Below, one piece after another: positions 10,350-22,160 of a stretch of DNA of 64,000 nucleotides. The translations under genes were made by a program, and so were the position numbers. The DNA is taken from NCBI GenBank assembly GCA_963921935.1, contig OY998184.1:27965067-28029066 (forward strand), written 5' to 3'. The DNA comes from Galeruca laticollis. Taxonomy: Eukaryota; Arthropoda; Insecta; Coleoptera; Chrysomelidae. The notes below the pieces were generated by a model. It worked only from the letters and a program-made list of their open reading frames with translations. It was not told where the DNA came from and ran no database searches. The first letter of the stretch is position 1. Every line of letters starts with the position of its first letter.

Positions 10350-10923
10350 TCGCCTGGCGTATTTTTCTTCCATCTACGTCATCTGAGCAAGATATCTCGC
10401 AGAATAGAGCTTCTACATAAGCTTTAAATTCAGCACCAGAGCCTTTACCAAGTACTTCGTTTGCTTCATCAGAGCCTACAATAAGTACGTCTGCTGTAAC
10501 AGACCTGGATTTAATAACAGTTACTACACCAGCAGCTGTTCCAGTAGCTGTAGATTTAAAATCAAATGAATTTGCACCGCTACTATCAATACAACCGTTT
10601 CCTAAAGCAGCAGTGGAAAATAGAGAAAGAAAATGTGAGAAGTCAATTATTGCTACCAATAGTCCTATTAAGTTGGAGTTAGAAACAAAAAATCAAGAAG
10701 AGGAGGAAAAAATTGCCAAAAAGAAGTGACGTCTACAGTTAACACAGGAAAAGTGAGTACTACCAAAGTTGCTTTAACTACTAAAAAAACAAAGAATAAT
10801 GAAACTACCCTAGACAAGACTGCTAAAGTTAAGGCAAATGAAAAAAAAATGGAGTCTAAAGAGAATTATTATTTTTGCTTATTGTGTGGAAAAAGATACG
10901 TGGATACACCTACAGAGGATTGA
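10350..10923 (+). pseudogene. pogo-like transposase, C-terminal region with part of a PHD finger
   Basis: The plus strand reads a Ser/Thr/Pro-rich tract, then LLSIQPFPKAAVENRERKCE, then SIIATNSPIKLELE. This is the IRPFPKA...ILTDTP region that follows the DDE domain in pogo-like transposases with PHD fingers (compare 43188-44843). In another frame it ends with YYFCLLCGKRYVDTPTED, the first cysteine pair of the finger. Internal stops and a frame change make it a pseudogene. It is spliced directly onto the broken piggyBac gene, on the same strand, so this is a chimeric junction or a nested insertion of a fragment. Confidence 0.65.
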
Positions 10924-11190
10924 TGGATTCGCCACCTGAAATTCAAGAGATGTCATTAGAAATGTCGTTGGAACTATTGACAATTCTAATAGATAAGATT
11001 TCTACATTTTTAACATATATTATAATCCTCCAACGTTTTCAGTTGGAACCCCTTCGAGTTCAGGAATTAATTTTTATAATACTTCAGGGTGCACACTCAC
11101 TTTTAAAATAAATAATAATAAGTAGATTTGTTATATATCTGCTTGTTTACTTTGTCATAATAAAATGCATGAAATACAATTTTTTAACGT

Positions 11191-11285
11191 CAGTAAAGTG
11201 TCTGTATCGGACTCGCCTCTCGCCTGTTATTCGCCTCGCTCGCGCTTATAATTTCACACTCGTCCAAAAAAGAATCACTTTACAG
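11191..11285. mobile_element. Small palindromic MITE-like element
   Basis: GTAAAGTG at the left and CACTTTAC at the right bound a ~94-bp GC-richer segment with repeated CTCGCC/CGCCTCG strings. It resembles the 100-bp element at 59421-59520, which starts with the same GTAAAGTG. Confidence 0.4.
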
Positions 11286-14161
11286 CCTTGGTACATAAAT
11301 AAGAATTGCTTTAGTTTATTTCACTTGAAAATTTTTTTTATAACGGTTTAAAAAAAAGCTGCGCACTCTTGCCACACACGCAATTAACTATTTCTTCTTT
11401 TTCATTGCGATCATCTACGGTCTAGAATAAAGGAAGTTTTTGTTCATTTTCCCATATGTGAACGTAATTCTTCTTTATACATTATTATCACATTTCTAAA
11501 AAAATGTATTCATTTATTTCTACTGTGAAGCTGCTTCATTCTGTAAAGTTCCGTGAGTCACTGTCAAAAAGTGACGAATTTCACTCGTATGGGGTTAATA
11601 AGGCACTACTGCTTTAGCTTTGGAAAAAGTAGAAGTCTTTCATTCATTTTACATAATAAATTTCTCACATTTTCAAGAATTCCAAGTATTATATTGATTT
11701 TGAAAAAAAATTATTCAGGCATTTGATATTCGTTTGTAGTTACAAGTTTTAACCGTGTAATGATCATACAAAAAATAACACACATCCTTTAAGATACATT
11801 AATGGAATTGGATGAACGTACGAGTATGTTCAACTAAACCTCGTTATCAAATAATCGTGAATGATCAAACGGGGAAAATTTAATTTGAACAAATACGGCC
11901 CCATTATATAGATCAGCTGGTGTTTAGAGCAAATTAGGGGTTGGAGCCTTCACAAGTCAATTGAGATCCGTTTAGTTAATAGAATTTGATTTCACCCTCT
12001 TCTATGTACACATGCAGATTATACATATACGTTTGCGATTCTTATTATTATAAATGTGCATTTGATAAACTTACTGATGTTTATATACTGAATATTTGAT
12101 TTAGAGTAACGTATTGTCTTAGGTTATTGTTGGTGTTAATTATTACTCAAAATAGAGAAAAATTGCTTTATATTGATGTTGAACTTTATGTTTGACTTAT
12201 TTCAGTATGCGAGAGAGGAAACTATTATTTTTTTCATACAGTGTGTTCAGAAAGTAACGTAACGGCCTAATAACCCGGTTATTGATAGCTTCACATACAA
12301 AGCTATATGAAAAAAGAAATCTGTTCAAAATGGTCCATACCTGCGATTCAGACGTCTAAGTATAATAATACACACTCAAATTGATCATAACTTATTGAAA
12401 CAATAAAATTAAGACAATTGATAACAAAGAATATAAAGTATAATTAACCTTATTTAACAGATATTCTTCATCGGAAGCTTCTTGTAGAAATTTGTTGATA
12501 TCTTCAGCGGTAAATGTTTTGGATTTTTCCGCTTTATATCACAGACTGTGTCTTGAGAAATGCGATAAGTTTAGGATACTTGTTGATTTCGATATTATTT
12601 TTAATATTCAAGCATGTACGTATCGAATATATGGACCAAAATGCTACAAAGTTACAACTTTAGTAGAATCAGAAGATGTGTTTGATAGTTCACTGTCACT
12701 ATTTTCCATCATGACAGATATTTCTGCACTACTTCTACTCTGTCTAGTGCAGCTGGTGTAGCAAGGGCGAGAATGAATATTGTTACCCTAGAGCTATAAT
12801 GAAGCTATTCCATAATCAAAAATTACGTCGGAATATAGACATTCTATAATAGTCGTAGAAGAAATATTTTTTTTTCTGATGTAGTAACCTTTTTGCTAAA
12901 AGGTGCCGTTTATCAGCATAATTGCAGATATTAGAGTGATATAAATCCTAGATGAATGCGGGAAGATAGAACGCAAATAAATTTAAGTGATAAAAGTTTC
13001 CGTTTCCGCAATTAGGAATAAGGCTGGTTGTTGATAATAATTTCATTAAAGTTTGGTTCCGCACATTGTTTGGGAACTACCTGAATGAGGCTTTTTAAGA
13101 TAAGTGGATTGGAAGGAGAGGTACAATTGAGTGACCAGTAGGATTGTTCATCTTTTTTATATATTTCATGTGCATAACAAAGAAATAACGTATTCAAAAC
13201 GAAACCTTACGTTTTGTATGAGATTAGAAAAAGAATAATGGTTTTCACGGGAAATGAAACATATGAAAAATGGCGTAATGCCATATAGGCAGCTTACAAC
13301 AAAATTGAATGCTGCCAAATTGAAAGTGGAGAACATTTTATTGAGATATTGATTGTTGATTATGAATACAATATTTACCTTCTTCCCTATTTACTGTATC
13401 ATTTGTTTCATATCGCGATTACTTTCGAACGAATTAAGTCAGTGACTTGCAGTTTGCACTGCATTTATTACACCTTCTGGAAAGAATTCAGTAGCCTTTA
13501 AATAGAATGAAAATGTCGCTTTATGATATCTGTTACAAAATAGAATGAATATATGAAATTGTTTAACAGTTTTGAGAGTGTAAGATATAGAGGGAAGAAT
13601 ATTGAGAAAATAAATAAATAGTTTTATCAGTACCATTTTGTCGTTTGCCGAATAGATTCTATCAACAAAGATTGTGCAAAAAACTGAAGTATATAAATAC
13701 ATAATCAGTTCAGTTAACAAAAATTGAATTATTATCTAGCCATAGACACGTTTTTATTTTTTCTTCGGTGTTTTGACCTGTTCAAAATAAATTAGCCACA
13801 CTTATTTGAATTTATAATTATTACCTACTGGTTTTCAATTGGAACGAATTTGGTAATTATAGGCGGCAAGCTACTTGCAAATTTATATTCATAGATAGGG
13901 TAATAATGTTGTTGATTTACTTATTACTGATTATTACATACCATTTTTCGTATGTTAATTTTTTTGTTAAAATATTTAATTTTCCAGATGAAGTGCAGAG
14001 TCAGTTTCAAAAATTGTGTCTATACATTGTTCATATATCTGTTAGTGCAATTGTTGAAAGCTTATTTCAGAATGAAATAGGGATATTGTAGAGAATAGCA
14101 TGACGCAACTTCGGAAAAATTTCAATGCAGTTTTTCGTTATGGTGTTCCCTGATACCAAAT

Positions 14162-14162
14162 A

Positions 14163-14219
<57 letters not shown>
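14162..14219. repeat. (TA)n microsatellite
   Basis: Uninterrupted TA dinucleotides for about 55 bp. Confidence 0.95.
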
Positions 14220-14221
<2 letters not shown>

Positions 14222-14829
14222 AACCAGATATCTTAGATAATAAGAGAATTCGTATTATAATAATATGTAACTAGTATGAAATATATATGAAAATAACATA
14301 ATTTAAGAAAACAAGTAAAAAGGAAACACTTTTCTTAATTTAAACAACATATCAAATAAAGATATATTAAATAACAGCCTATAACAATATAATAAATAAG
14401 GAATTACATCAATGATAACATAAAATATAGATATTGCCTAACCAATGTAATGGTGTTAATAAAGTTGCCTAAGACGAAGAATAATTTCCATATCATAACA
14501 GCTGTTCATCTGAAATGAAAACAAATATTACTATAGTTAATTCATTATAATCATTAATTTAAGAATAAGAACAAATATAAATATTGAATAGAATATAATC
14601 CAATAGATTTCATAGATAAACAAATAATGACATATAGACAAATAACATAAGAGAATTTATATTTATAATTGATATGAATGTAACAAGAATATACTATCAA
14701 TAATAATATTGAATGTTGTACTATGTAAGTGTATCTAAGTATAACCAATTTTAATGTATTTGTATGTATGAAATTGTTTTGATAAGTGATTGAAGTTTCA
14801 ATTATCTGATTACAAAAGACAATATCTTA

Positions 14830-14900
14830 TTGGTTATAAAAGATGACATAACAAACTGTGAATCAATAAATAAACTTTTGAATAGTGATCTGGAAAAGAA
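14830..14900 (+). promoter_or_regulatory. TATA-box and polyadenylation-signal pair, possibly from an LTR
   Basis: TATAAAAG is followed within about 30 bp by overlapping AATAAA signals and then a GT/TG-rich tract. This compact arrangement is typical of retroelement LTRs. I found no second LTR or primer-binding site, so it may be chance in AT-rich DNA. Confidence 0.2.
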
Positions 14901-16023
14901 CAAAAGACTGTGTTGTTTAAAAAAGTTGAAAATCGAGGGGACGCTTAAGGAGAACGGTAGCTGGTGTTAAGAAGCGAGGAGTGTGTGGGATAGTGTTCCT
15001 AAAAATTTAAAGATATTCCCGGTATAAGACATTTAAACTCCTAAAGTACTGTTAAATATAATATTAGAAATACTTACAGTTAATTGTAACAAGTTTTCCG
15101 ACAAGAAATTGCGAAATTTTCAACAATTTTGGTTTTTTTGGAGATTCAGTGGGTGTTCCTGGGATCCAGAGACTTTCTTCCAAATTCAAGATCAACAGGT
15201 CAGTGTAGTTAAATCATTTATTGGCCAATAAATAGTGTAAAAACTCAAAATCCCAATTAAATACTTAATTTTATAAATTGACAAACTTTTGAAAATATGA
15301 TCGATCTAAAAAAGAAAGAAACAGACTTTATATAGTGTATTCATTGCATAAATCGTTAAATTTTAATAAAAGGCCGAACTTTATATAAATTAAAATATGT
15401 ACTTACGCTAATCACGCCATCTTGTAATCGCATAAATATGGTGATTGAAATTTTATAATGTTATAACCATGTCCATCTGTATATAATTCCTATTTGTCTA
15501 TCCATGTATATAATTAATTTCTTCCCACAGCTATGTGTATCATATATAACTATGATATATATAAATTATTTTATGTTTATTGTTGAACCATTCAATTGTG
15601 TGCATCGTTGACAAACTGTGTTGTATAATATAGATGCTTCTTACATATCATAATTGTTCGTTTCATGCTAAAGCGCATGACTAATTTTTTTCACGCATGC
15701 GCATTTATGATATTATTAAAATCAATAAATAGGTACATATAACCATTGGCGTCGCATATTATTTTATCAAATAAATATTGCATTGATAATTAAATTGATT
15801 TCAAATAATGTGTTTTCTTTTTATTTCAACTATTACATCAGTATAAATTGCCAGGACTCAAAGGGAAAAAGGATTTCATGCTCCCGAATAATCTAATTAA
15901 AATAAATTATTAAACAAATATTAAAAACAAACTGAGCTAGCCAAAATTAAAACAAAAATTCAAAATTTATAAACATATACATTTAAATCATCTACAATAA
16001 AAGTAAGTATTATATCAATTGTT

Positions 16024-16026
<3 letters not shown>

Positions 16027-16099
<73 letters not shown>
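16027..16099. repeat. (TA)n microsatellite
   Basis: Uninterrupted TA dinucleotides for about 70 bp. It sits just upstream of the LINE RNase H fragment. Confidence 0.95.
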
Positions 16100-16154
16100 C
16101 AAGATGTACGAATAGTGCGTGACATATGAACAATAAGCAGCCCATCTATACAGT

Positions 16155-16670
16155 ATGCAAAGAACTATTTCAATAATGTGGATACCTGGGCATACCGATA
16201 TTACCGGTAATACTGAAGCTGATCTAGTAGCAAAAAAAGCCACAAGCGGAACAGTGGACAAAGGCATACCTAACACCTTCCTGGATATGAAAACGGATAT
16301 AAAGAATAAAATTTACGAAGCATGGCAGAACAGATGGAATACATATGACGGACAATTAAGACACATTAAACCGAGCGTACAAAAATGGTTCTACCCCAAA
16401 ACTCTTACAAGGCGTGAACAAGTCGTCCTCAGCCGATTAAGGATAGGCCACACAAACCTAACCCATTTACACCTCCTCCTTGGAAAGAACAAACCTAGAT
16501 GTGAGAAGTGCGGCATCCCACTGACAACAAAACATATATTTACTTGTGCAGCCTTCAATTTTCACTGACAATTCCTCAAAATACCCCAGATCGAAAACAT
16601 TCTTAGAAACCAAAATGACGAGCTTAACCAGGTGATAACTTATCTAAAGTCCACAAATTTATTTTATAAA
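16155..16670 (+). pseudogene. LINE (jockey/I-like) RNase H domain and 3' end
   Basis: The frame opens with SIMWIPGHTDITGNTEADLV, the last conserved block of LINE-encoded RNase H (W(I/V)PGHxGIxGNExAD). It continues through a linker rich in tryptophan and basic residues to CEKCGIPLTTKHIFTCAAF, the terminal zinc-knuckle-like CxxC...H...C motif of these ORF2 proteins. Endonuclease and RT are missing, as expected for a 5'-truncated LINE insertion. The sequence ends in an A-rich stretch at about 16670. Which clade is unclear, but having RNase H excludes RTE. Confidence 0.8.
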
Positions 16671-16759
16671 ATATAAATTACCCCAATGATATATCGACGA
16701 GCACAATGACCTAGATGTCGATGCTCAAACACAAAAAAAAAATAAGCAACGAATAGATT

Positions 16760-16900
16760 AGTGGGTATTGCACGCAAATAGAAGAAGGGGCTACTAAAAA
16801 GAGTGGTAACCGCAGACATGCATGTTTCTGGCTCATTAGCCGTCATCGGTACGGTACAACCAAGAAAAAATGTGAAACATGGGAGCAAAGGTGTTGAATG
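16760..16900 (-). repeat. Dispersed repeat shared with 27526-27640 (inverted)
   Basis: Read on the minus strand, TTTGCTCCCATGTTT, a CGGCTAATGAGC block, GAAACATGCATGTC, GCGGTTACC and GTAGCCC follow in the same order as on the plus strand at 27526-27640. The two are diverged copies of one family with no coding capacity visible. Confidence 0.7.
16815..16849 (-). ncRNA. Hammerhead-like motif in the second repeat family (copy 1)
   Basis: The minus strand reads CCGATGA, C, a GGCT/AGCC stem closed by AATG, A, GAAAC, ATGCAT and GTC. Compared with the hammerhead core, CUGANGA has one change (U to C at the second position). Confidence 0.3.
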
Positions 16901-17019
16901 AAAGATGAGAAAATATAACAGAATTCAGCAGGATAGTCAAACACAGCATTTGTGTCAGTAATATTAGAAGATCTCGAATATTCGAGACAACAACCAACAT
17001 AGACAAGGAGGTGCAAATT

Positions 17020-18274
17020 CTGATTTTAATTTATCTTTTATTTGCCACGGCCTGAGATCTTATCACAGGTGAGTTCTTTCGGGTGCCAATTTTATTATTA
17101 CTTTTAACTTTGGTGAATGAAATTATTCTTCAAATCATAATAAATAACAAATCCTTTAATATTTAAATAACAATTTCCAAAATTTATGCACATGACATTT
17201 TAAAAAAAATTTGAAAATGTCGAATATTAATTGCAAATAATTGCTAGTACAATCTCCAGGATTATTATTTCTATACAACTTACAACTAAGTATACACCTA
17301 ATAACTAAATCTTAACTACAGTTCCGGAATAGAATGGAAAATATAAAAAAATACAAGTATTGAAAAGGTTTTGGAGTTTACACGCACTAATTGGATTTTA
17401 ATTTAGTTCCTCATTGATCAAAAAATTTACGTTCAAATTAGCATGCTTTTTGATTAATATTGAATTAAATTTGTTTTCTTTTAAACTTTTTTATATCGAT
17501 ATAATATTTGAAATTTTGTTACCAATCAATCTTCTCCTCGGTGTACTTAGCTGACGAAGCCTCTTCTCGTTTTAAACTGGACTCAAATTAGCTGCCTCCG
17601 GGATATATAAAATCTATTGATACAGGCAAGTTCTATTGTCGTTTTATCTCTACTCTTTTGAATAATTATCAATAATCTAATTTCAAATTACAATTCGCTA
17701 TCTTTTTCAAAAAAATCTGACACTGACATCTCATAATAATTTTATTTCCTCTCTCGTTACGATTATATCCAATCAGATGAACCATTGTAATACGCTCTGG
17801 ATGTAAATAAGCTTTAATATAATTGTCACCTTTAAAAGATTCCAGTTGTCAATAATTTATTTGATTTAGTTTCGTCTTGTCACTTATCCAACCATTTCAT
17901 CTTTCATAACGTCTTATTCTATTCAATTATTCATTGTTATTTAATAGTTGTTCTATTTATGGCAAAATATGATTTGTTAAACATTTTATTTCAATGTGAC
18001 ATCGTTTCAAATTCCCTTTATTGACTGGATAAATGACAATTTTGGAATTCACCTCTGATAGGATATGTTCACAATTACGTGGAATTGTAATAACCAAATA
18101 TTAACATTTGTAATATTTACCACTCCAAGATTTGTTTATTGAATGATCCCATGAATATAGTTACTCAGATTAAACCTTTCTAATATACCGAATGTCCCCT
18201 AAATTGCCAAAAAAAAATTTTACATGAATTTTTATGTTTTTAATACTAATTTTGTTATGAGATAAATGTTTTCA

Positions 18275-18278
<4 letters not shown>
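17020..18278. other. AT-rich spacer, no gene seen
   Basis: No recognisable frame, repeat boundary or promoter was found. Confidence 0.4.

Positions 18279-18306
<28 letters not shown>
18279..18306. repeat. (TA)n tract at the insertion point of the long-LTR element
   Basis: TA dinucleotides run directly up to the first base of the 5' LTR. A second (TA)n tract follows the 3' LTR at about 23860, so the element probably jumped into a microsatellite. Confidence 0.85.
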
Positions 18307-18312
<6 letters not shown>

Positions 18313-19555
18313 CTGGTTTAAAATTAGCACCTTGAACCTATTTTTTGAATGCATTGACGTTGTGACGGAACTAATAAGGCTGCTGATATTCGGATTTACG
18401 TTTAGAATAAAATTTATACTGTCCGTAATATTATTTGGCTTATCGATATATATCAGACCAACTTCAATCATAATGTTGGATGGAGAAATTGATTTGATAC
18501 CATTTAATTACTTAATTTTGTATCCGAATGATAGTTTATGTAAAAGAATAATAATAATTTGGTAGAAAGAACATTTTAAAAGGACACAAACACAATTTAA
18601 AAAAAAAATAACACTTGGAATCAGCACACATATGATTAGGGCATAGCAACAAAAAACAATGGAGTTTTGTTGATGAAGAAAATGAAGTAGGTATGACATA
18701 TTGGAGAAATGATAAGAAATTTTAGATAAAAAACTATAAAAATTGTATAAAAGAGTCCTGAATGAACAGTAGAAGCGGCAAATAAAAATATATAAGAAGG
18801 AATACTATAATGAAGCTACATATAAAAATAACAATTATTGGAGTCCCGGCAATTCTGTATGGTGTGGTTTTGAAAGACAGCACTTCAAGAAGGAGTATTA
18901 GTGGGGTTGTGAGGACCAGGTTAGTTTTTTTTTGTCTTTGTTGGTACCAACATTTATGTTAAAGATATAAAACAGATCTGAAAAAGTAATTACAAAAACA
19001 TTAGTACTTACGCATTTCTATTTAACGTTTATAATTCATCACTTTGTTTCTTTGTTCCAATTTAGTACTTGCGAATTTCTATTTAACGTTTATAAATTTG
19101 GACTTCTCAACTTTTATATTAGCATAAGACATTTCATCACTTTGTTCCTTTGTTCAAATTTATAATACATATTTTCTGACCAATACAAACTAATTCATAT
19201 TAAATATTATTGAAATAATTGTTTTCTTAAATATCATTTCAACGGATACGAATTGACATCTGTTATTACTGTGAGATCTGGAATCGACTATTCTAATGAG
19301 AAATTTTAACCATAGGCGCACCAAATAATATAAAAAAAATATTAAAAATTGTTTGAATGAATAAAAGATAAAATATTAGAGATAAAGTGTAAAAATAACT
19401 GGAACCTAAAAAGTAGATAGAGTATCTCATTCTCTCCGCATAAATAAATACATAAAAATTTTCTTTTTCTTTTAATGAGCTAGCCACACTAAAATTTAAT
19501 AAATCAAAATAGTAATACAATAATATTAAAAATTCCTCTTATACACACAAGTATT
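18307..19555 (+). repeat. 5' LTR (about 1.25 kb)
   Basis: It matches the 3' LTR closely over its entire length but lacks a 430-bp segment present there (22382-22811). Confidence 0.85.
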
Positions 19556-19561
19556 ACAAAA

Positions 19562-19577
19562 TGGCGAGCCAACGTGG
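19562..19577 (+). promoter_or_regulatory. Primer-binding site candidate
   Basis: TGGCGAGCCAACGTGG begins 6 bases after the 5' LTR end. A TGG start fits pairing to a tRNA 3' CCA end; I have not assigned the tRNA. Confidence 0.5.
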
Positions 19578-19670
19578 AGTGGTATAAATATAGGGTTATT
19601 CACAATTATAGGGTGATTATTGTAAGGAGTCTTTTCTGAATATTTTAATCATCAAATTACGACATACATC

Positions 19671-20733
19671 ATGGATTTGAGAAATAGAAAATTGACGGAA
19701 CATGGCAATCACAATGCAGATGAATCGTTAGAAAAGGTTGACACACAGCATGAAAGATCACTGGATGTATACACAAGCAATACAAATGAGGATGAACAAA
19801 TTGATTCAGATAGAGGGGATGGAAATCAAGAAGAGTTACATGGAAGACCAGTGGATTGGACAGTAATATTAAGACATATTCAAAATATGGAACAACGAAT
19901 GGAAGAGATGAAGCAAGATCTGAAACAGGATAATAATAACAAGTTTGAAGACAATCAAGCTAGGTTGGACGATATGAAACAAGATTTGAAACGGGATAAT
20001 CAAAATATGAAAGAGAAAATGACCAAGAAATTGGAAGAGCAAGGAAAGGAAATTCGTAAGATTAGGAATGATACCATTCAAATCAGAAAAGACATAACAG
20101 AACAACAGAACAAATTGAGGCAAGAGATTGTTGAAAATGCGTTAAAAATTAGGAACGAATTGGAGAAAATAACGATGGAAATCAGACAAGATTTAGAAGG
20201 GCAAATCAACCATACTCAAGATAAAATAGGGGACATACATAAAGAAGTAGAAACAATAGTATTGAGAGTGAATATTGAGTCCCAGGAAACACATTATAAA
20301 ATACAAGAAATAAAAAATGGTAGAACTAACATTAATGAATGGAATGAAAGAAAACAAACAAGAACTAGAAAACAAGGTAGAACAGGTAGTTAGAGAAAAC
20401 AAAGACACAATGGAGAGATTAAGGAAAAATATTGATGGCAATGGTAAGAAAACGAATGTATTGGGAAGTGAATATATCGGAGAACAACTAAGAGAAGAAA
20501 TGTTAGCAAGGACAGAAGACAAAATAAAACAAATTGAAGAAAAACTGAGAAGAGAAATAGAAAATCGTCAAGTTGAAAGAATTTTTATGAGTGGATGTGG
20601 AAGCCAAAATTTCATGGAATTTGATGGGGAAATTGAGAGAATTCATCCAAAAATATTTATTAGAAGTTTACGGAATAAAGAGAATCAAACAATAAGAGAA
20701 GAGCATAAGACGAAGTTTAGGAAAAGAAAATAA
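19671..20733 (+). pseudogene. gag-like coiled-coil polyprotein (frameshifted)
   Basis: It starts at ATG 19671 (MDLRNRKLTEHG), about 115 bp after the LTR. The first frame runs to 20393 with a long heptad-like coiled coil rich in Lys, Glu, Gln and Asn (roughly residues 75-225). The overlapping frame 20317-20733 continues the coiled coil. It ends with NFMEFDGEIERIHPKIFI, which resembles the FDG...HP.xFI entry into the gypsy gag matrix/capsid region. The shift at about 20350 breaks the polyprotein. No zinc knuckle follows, so the capsid/nucleocapsid part is deleted or decayed. The coiled coil would serve gag multimerisation. Confidence 0.6.
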
Positions 20734-20739
20734 AATTGA

Positions 20740-21600
20740 ATTATATGACAGGATAGTTGGAACGAAATCTAGAAAAGAAAAGGAATTGTACATGATAAGA
20801 AAGGGATATAAAAAGATATGTAAATAAAAAGTTTATGTTTAACAAATAATATTTAAAAACACATGTAAATAGAAATTATATAAACAGGGTTTGATAATAT
20901 AAGAAATGATAGACATGTTGATATGAATTATGGAAATGAAAATAGAAGTTACAGAAATGAAAACGAATATATGGAAATGGAGATAAAATTGATGACAATA
21001 AGTATTTGGAGAATAGAAGAGATTTTAGAAACTTTGATAAAAGAAATAATAATGAAAATAGAAATGAAATTAGGCAACAAAATAGATGGACAGGAGGAAA
21101 TAATTACATTTATAGGAGCAAATGAAAAGAAGGTATATGAACTAAGCAAATCTATGATACGAAAGATTGAAATAGAGGATGGGAAAGAAGTTGATATGTA
21201 AGCAGAGTTGATAAAGAAGTTAGAAACAGACATAGTTATTGATGAATTAATGAAATATAAGGAAATAATTGATAAGATAGATAGAACTAAATGGTAAAAG
21301 AATTGAATTTGAGGAGGTAAATATGGAAGTATTGGCAATTGAAGAGGATAATAAGAAGATATGGAATATAAAAAGGAGTGGAATTATAGAATAATTGGAA
21401 TTAATGAGTGGAAATAAGGAATATGAAGAGAAAGTGAAGAATTTGATAATGAAATATGAAGGATTGATTGAAAAAGAAATTAGAATCGCAAATAATTATG
21501 TGCGTGAGATAGAAGAAATAAGAAAGATTGTAATGAAGAATATTATGAATTATTAAAGACGTATGAGAGAAGAATGTCGAAGGAACCGAGGGTTGCTTAA
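20740..21600 (+). pseudogene. Collapsed pol region between gag and integrase
   Basis: Only scraps are readable, in mixed frames. One (about 21400-21530) reads like the linker ahead of a gypsy RT (KNLIMKYEGLIEKE and IRIANNYVREIE). RT motifs are absent. The segment is extremely A- and G-rich on this strand. Confidence 0.4.
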
Positions 21601-21608
21601 AAAAAAAT

Positions 21609-22097
21609 ATGGATATAATAAAAATTTTAAGAATAATGGTTCATAACAATCATATGGCGTGGGAAGAAAACTTACAAAACATACAAAATATTGTGAATAA
21701 TAGTCCAAATAATACAACAGAAGAAACACCTATTTATGTATTTAAACAAACGTTGCCGGAAAGACATTGGATTTTAAATGAAAAAAATTATGGAGCAACT
21801 ATTGAGAAGGTAAATAAAAATTTACAAAGATCTGCAGAAAAGTATTTTAAACGTAAAAGGGCTAAAATGAAAAAACAAATAACATTTGATAAAGGTGATT
21901 TAGTAATAGTGAAAGCCTTAAGGGTAGCTAATAGAAAAGAAAATAAGTGTGCAAAGTTACAGTTACCTTATGAAGGGCCATATGAAATTTATAATAAACA
22001 AGGAGTAAACAGTTATATATTAAAAGAAATACATAATGATAAAATAAGGGGAATCTTCAATATAAATCAAATTCACAAATATTATGTAGAGAACTAA
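21609..22097 (+). pseudogene. Integrase C-terminal part
   Basis: It reads WEENLQNIQNIVNNSPNNTT as in the end of a gypsy integrase core. Next come a basic helix, FDKGDLVIVK and AKLQLPYEGPYEI, and finally IRGIFNINQIHKYYVEN. The GDLV and L..xxGPYxI blocks are the family's SH3-like C-terminal domain. The DDE catalytic triad is not present because the upstream part is deleted. It ends 60 bp before the 3' LTR, the expected place. Confidence 0.75.
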
Positions 22098-22150
22098 AAA
22101 TATAATTTTTTTTCCTTATTTCACAAGTTTTGAAATAAGTCAAAAATTTT

Positions 22151-22160
22151 AGGGGAAAAT
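22151..22160 (+). promoter_or_regulatory. Polypurine tract candidate
   Basis: AGGGGAAAAT lies directly before the 3' LTR, the normal plus-strand priming position. Confidence 0.6.

Larger units (their letters stand above)
11600..16150. other. Long AT-rich interval without recognisable genes
   Basis: Apart from the two (TA)n tracts and the weak promoter-like stretch listed separately, the open frames here lack motifs, are hydrophobic AT-composition products, or are read through the dinucleotide repeat. I see no gene. Confidence 0.5.

Noticed and set aside
11580..11600. GGGGTTAA as right end of the 9-kb piggyBac
   Set aside because: It shares only CCCC/GGGG with the left end; kept as a candidate in the left-end entry but not called as a feature.
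12240..12300. TACAGTGTGTTCAGAAAGTA as a possible mariner end
   Set aside because: No inverted partner or transposase was found within several kb.
15960..16276. Open frames read through the (TA)n tract
   Set aside because: They encode Tyr-Ile repeats from a microsatellite and are not genes.
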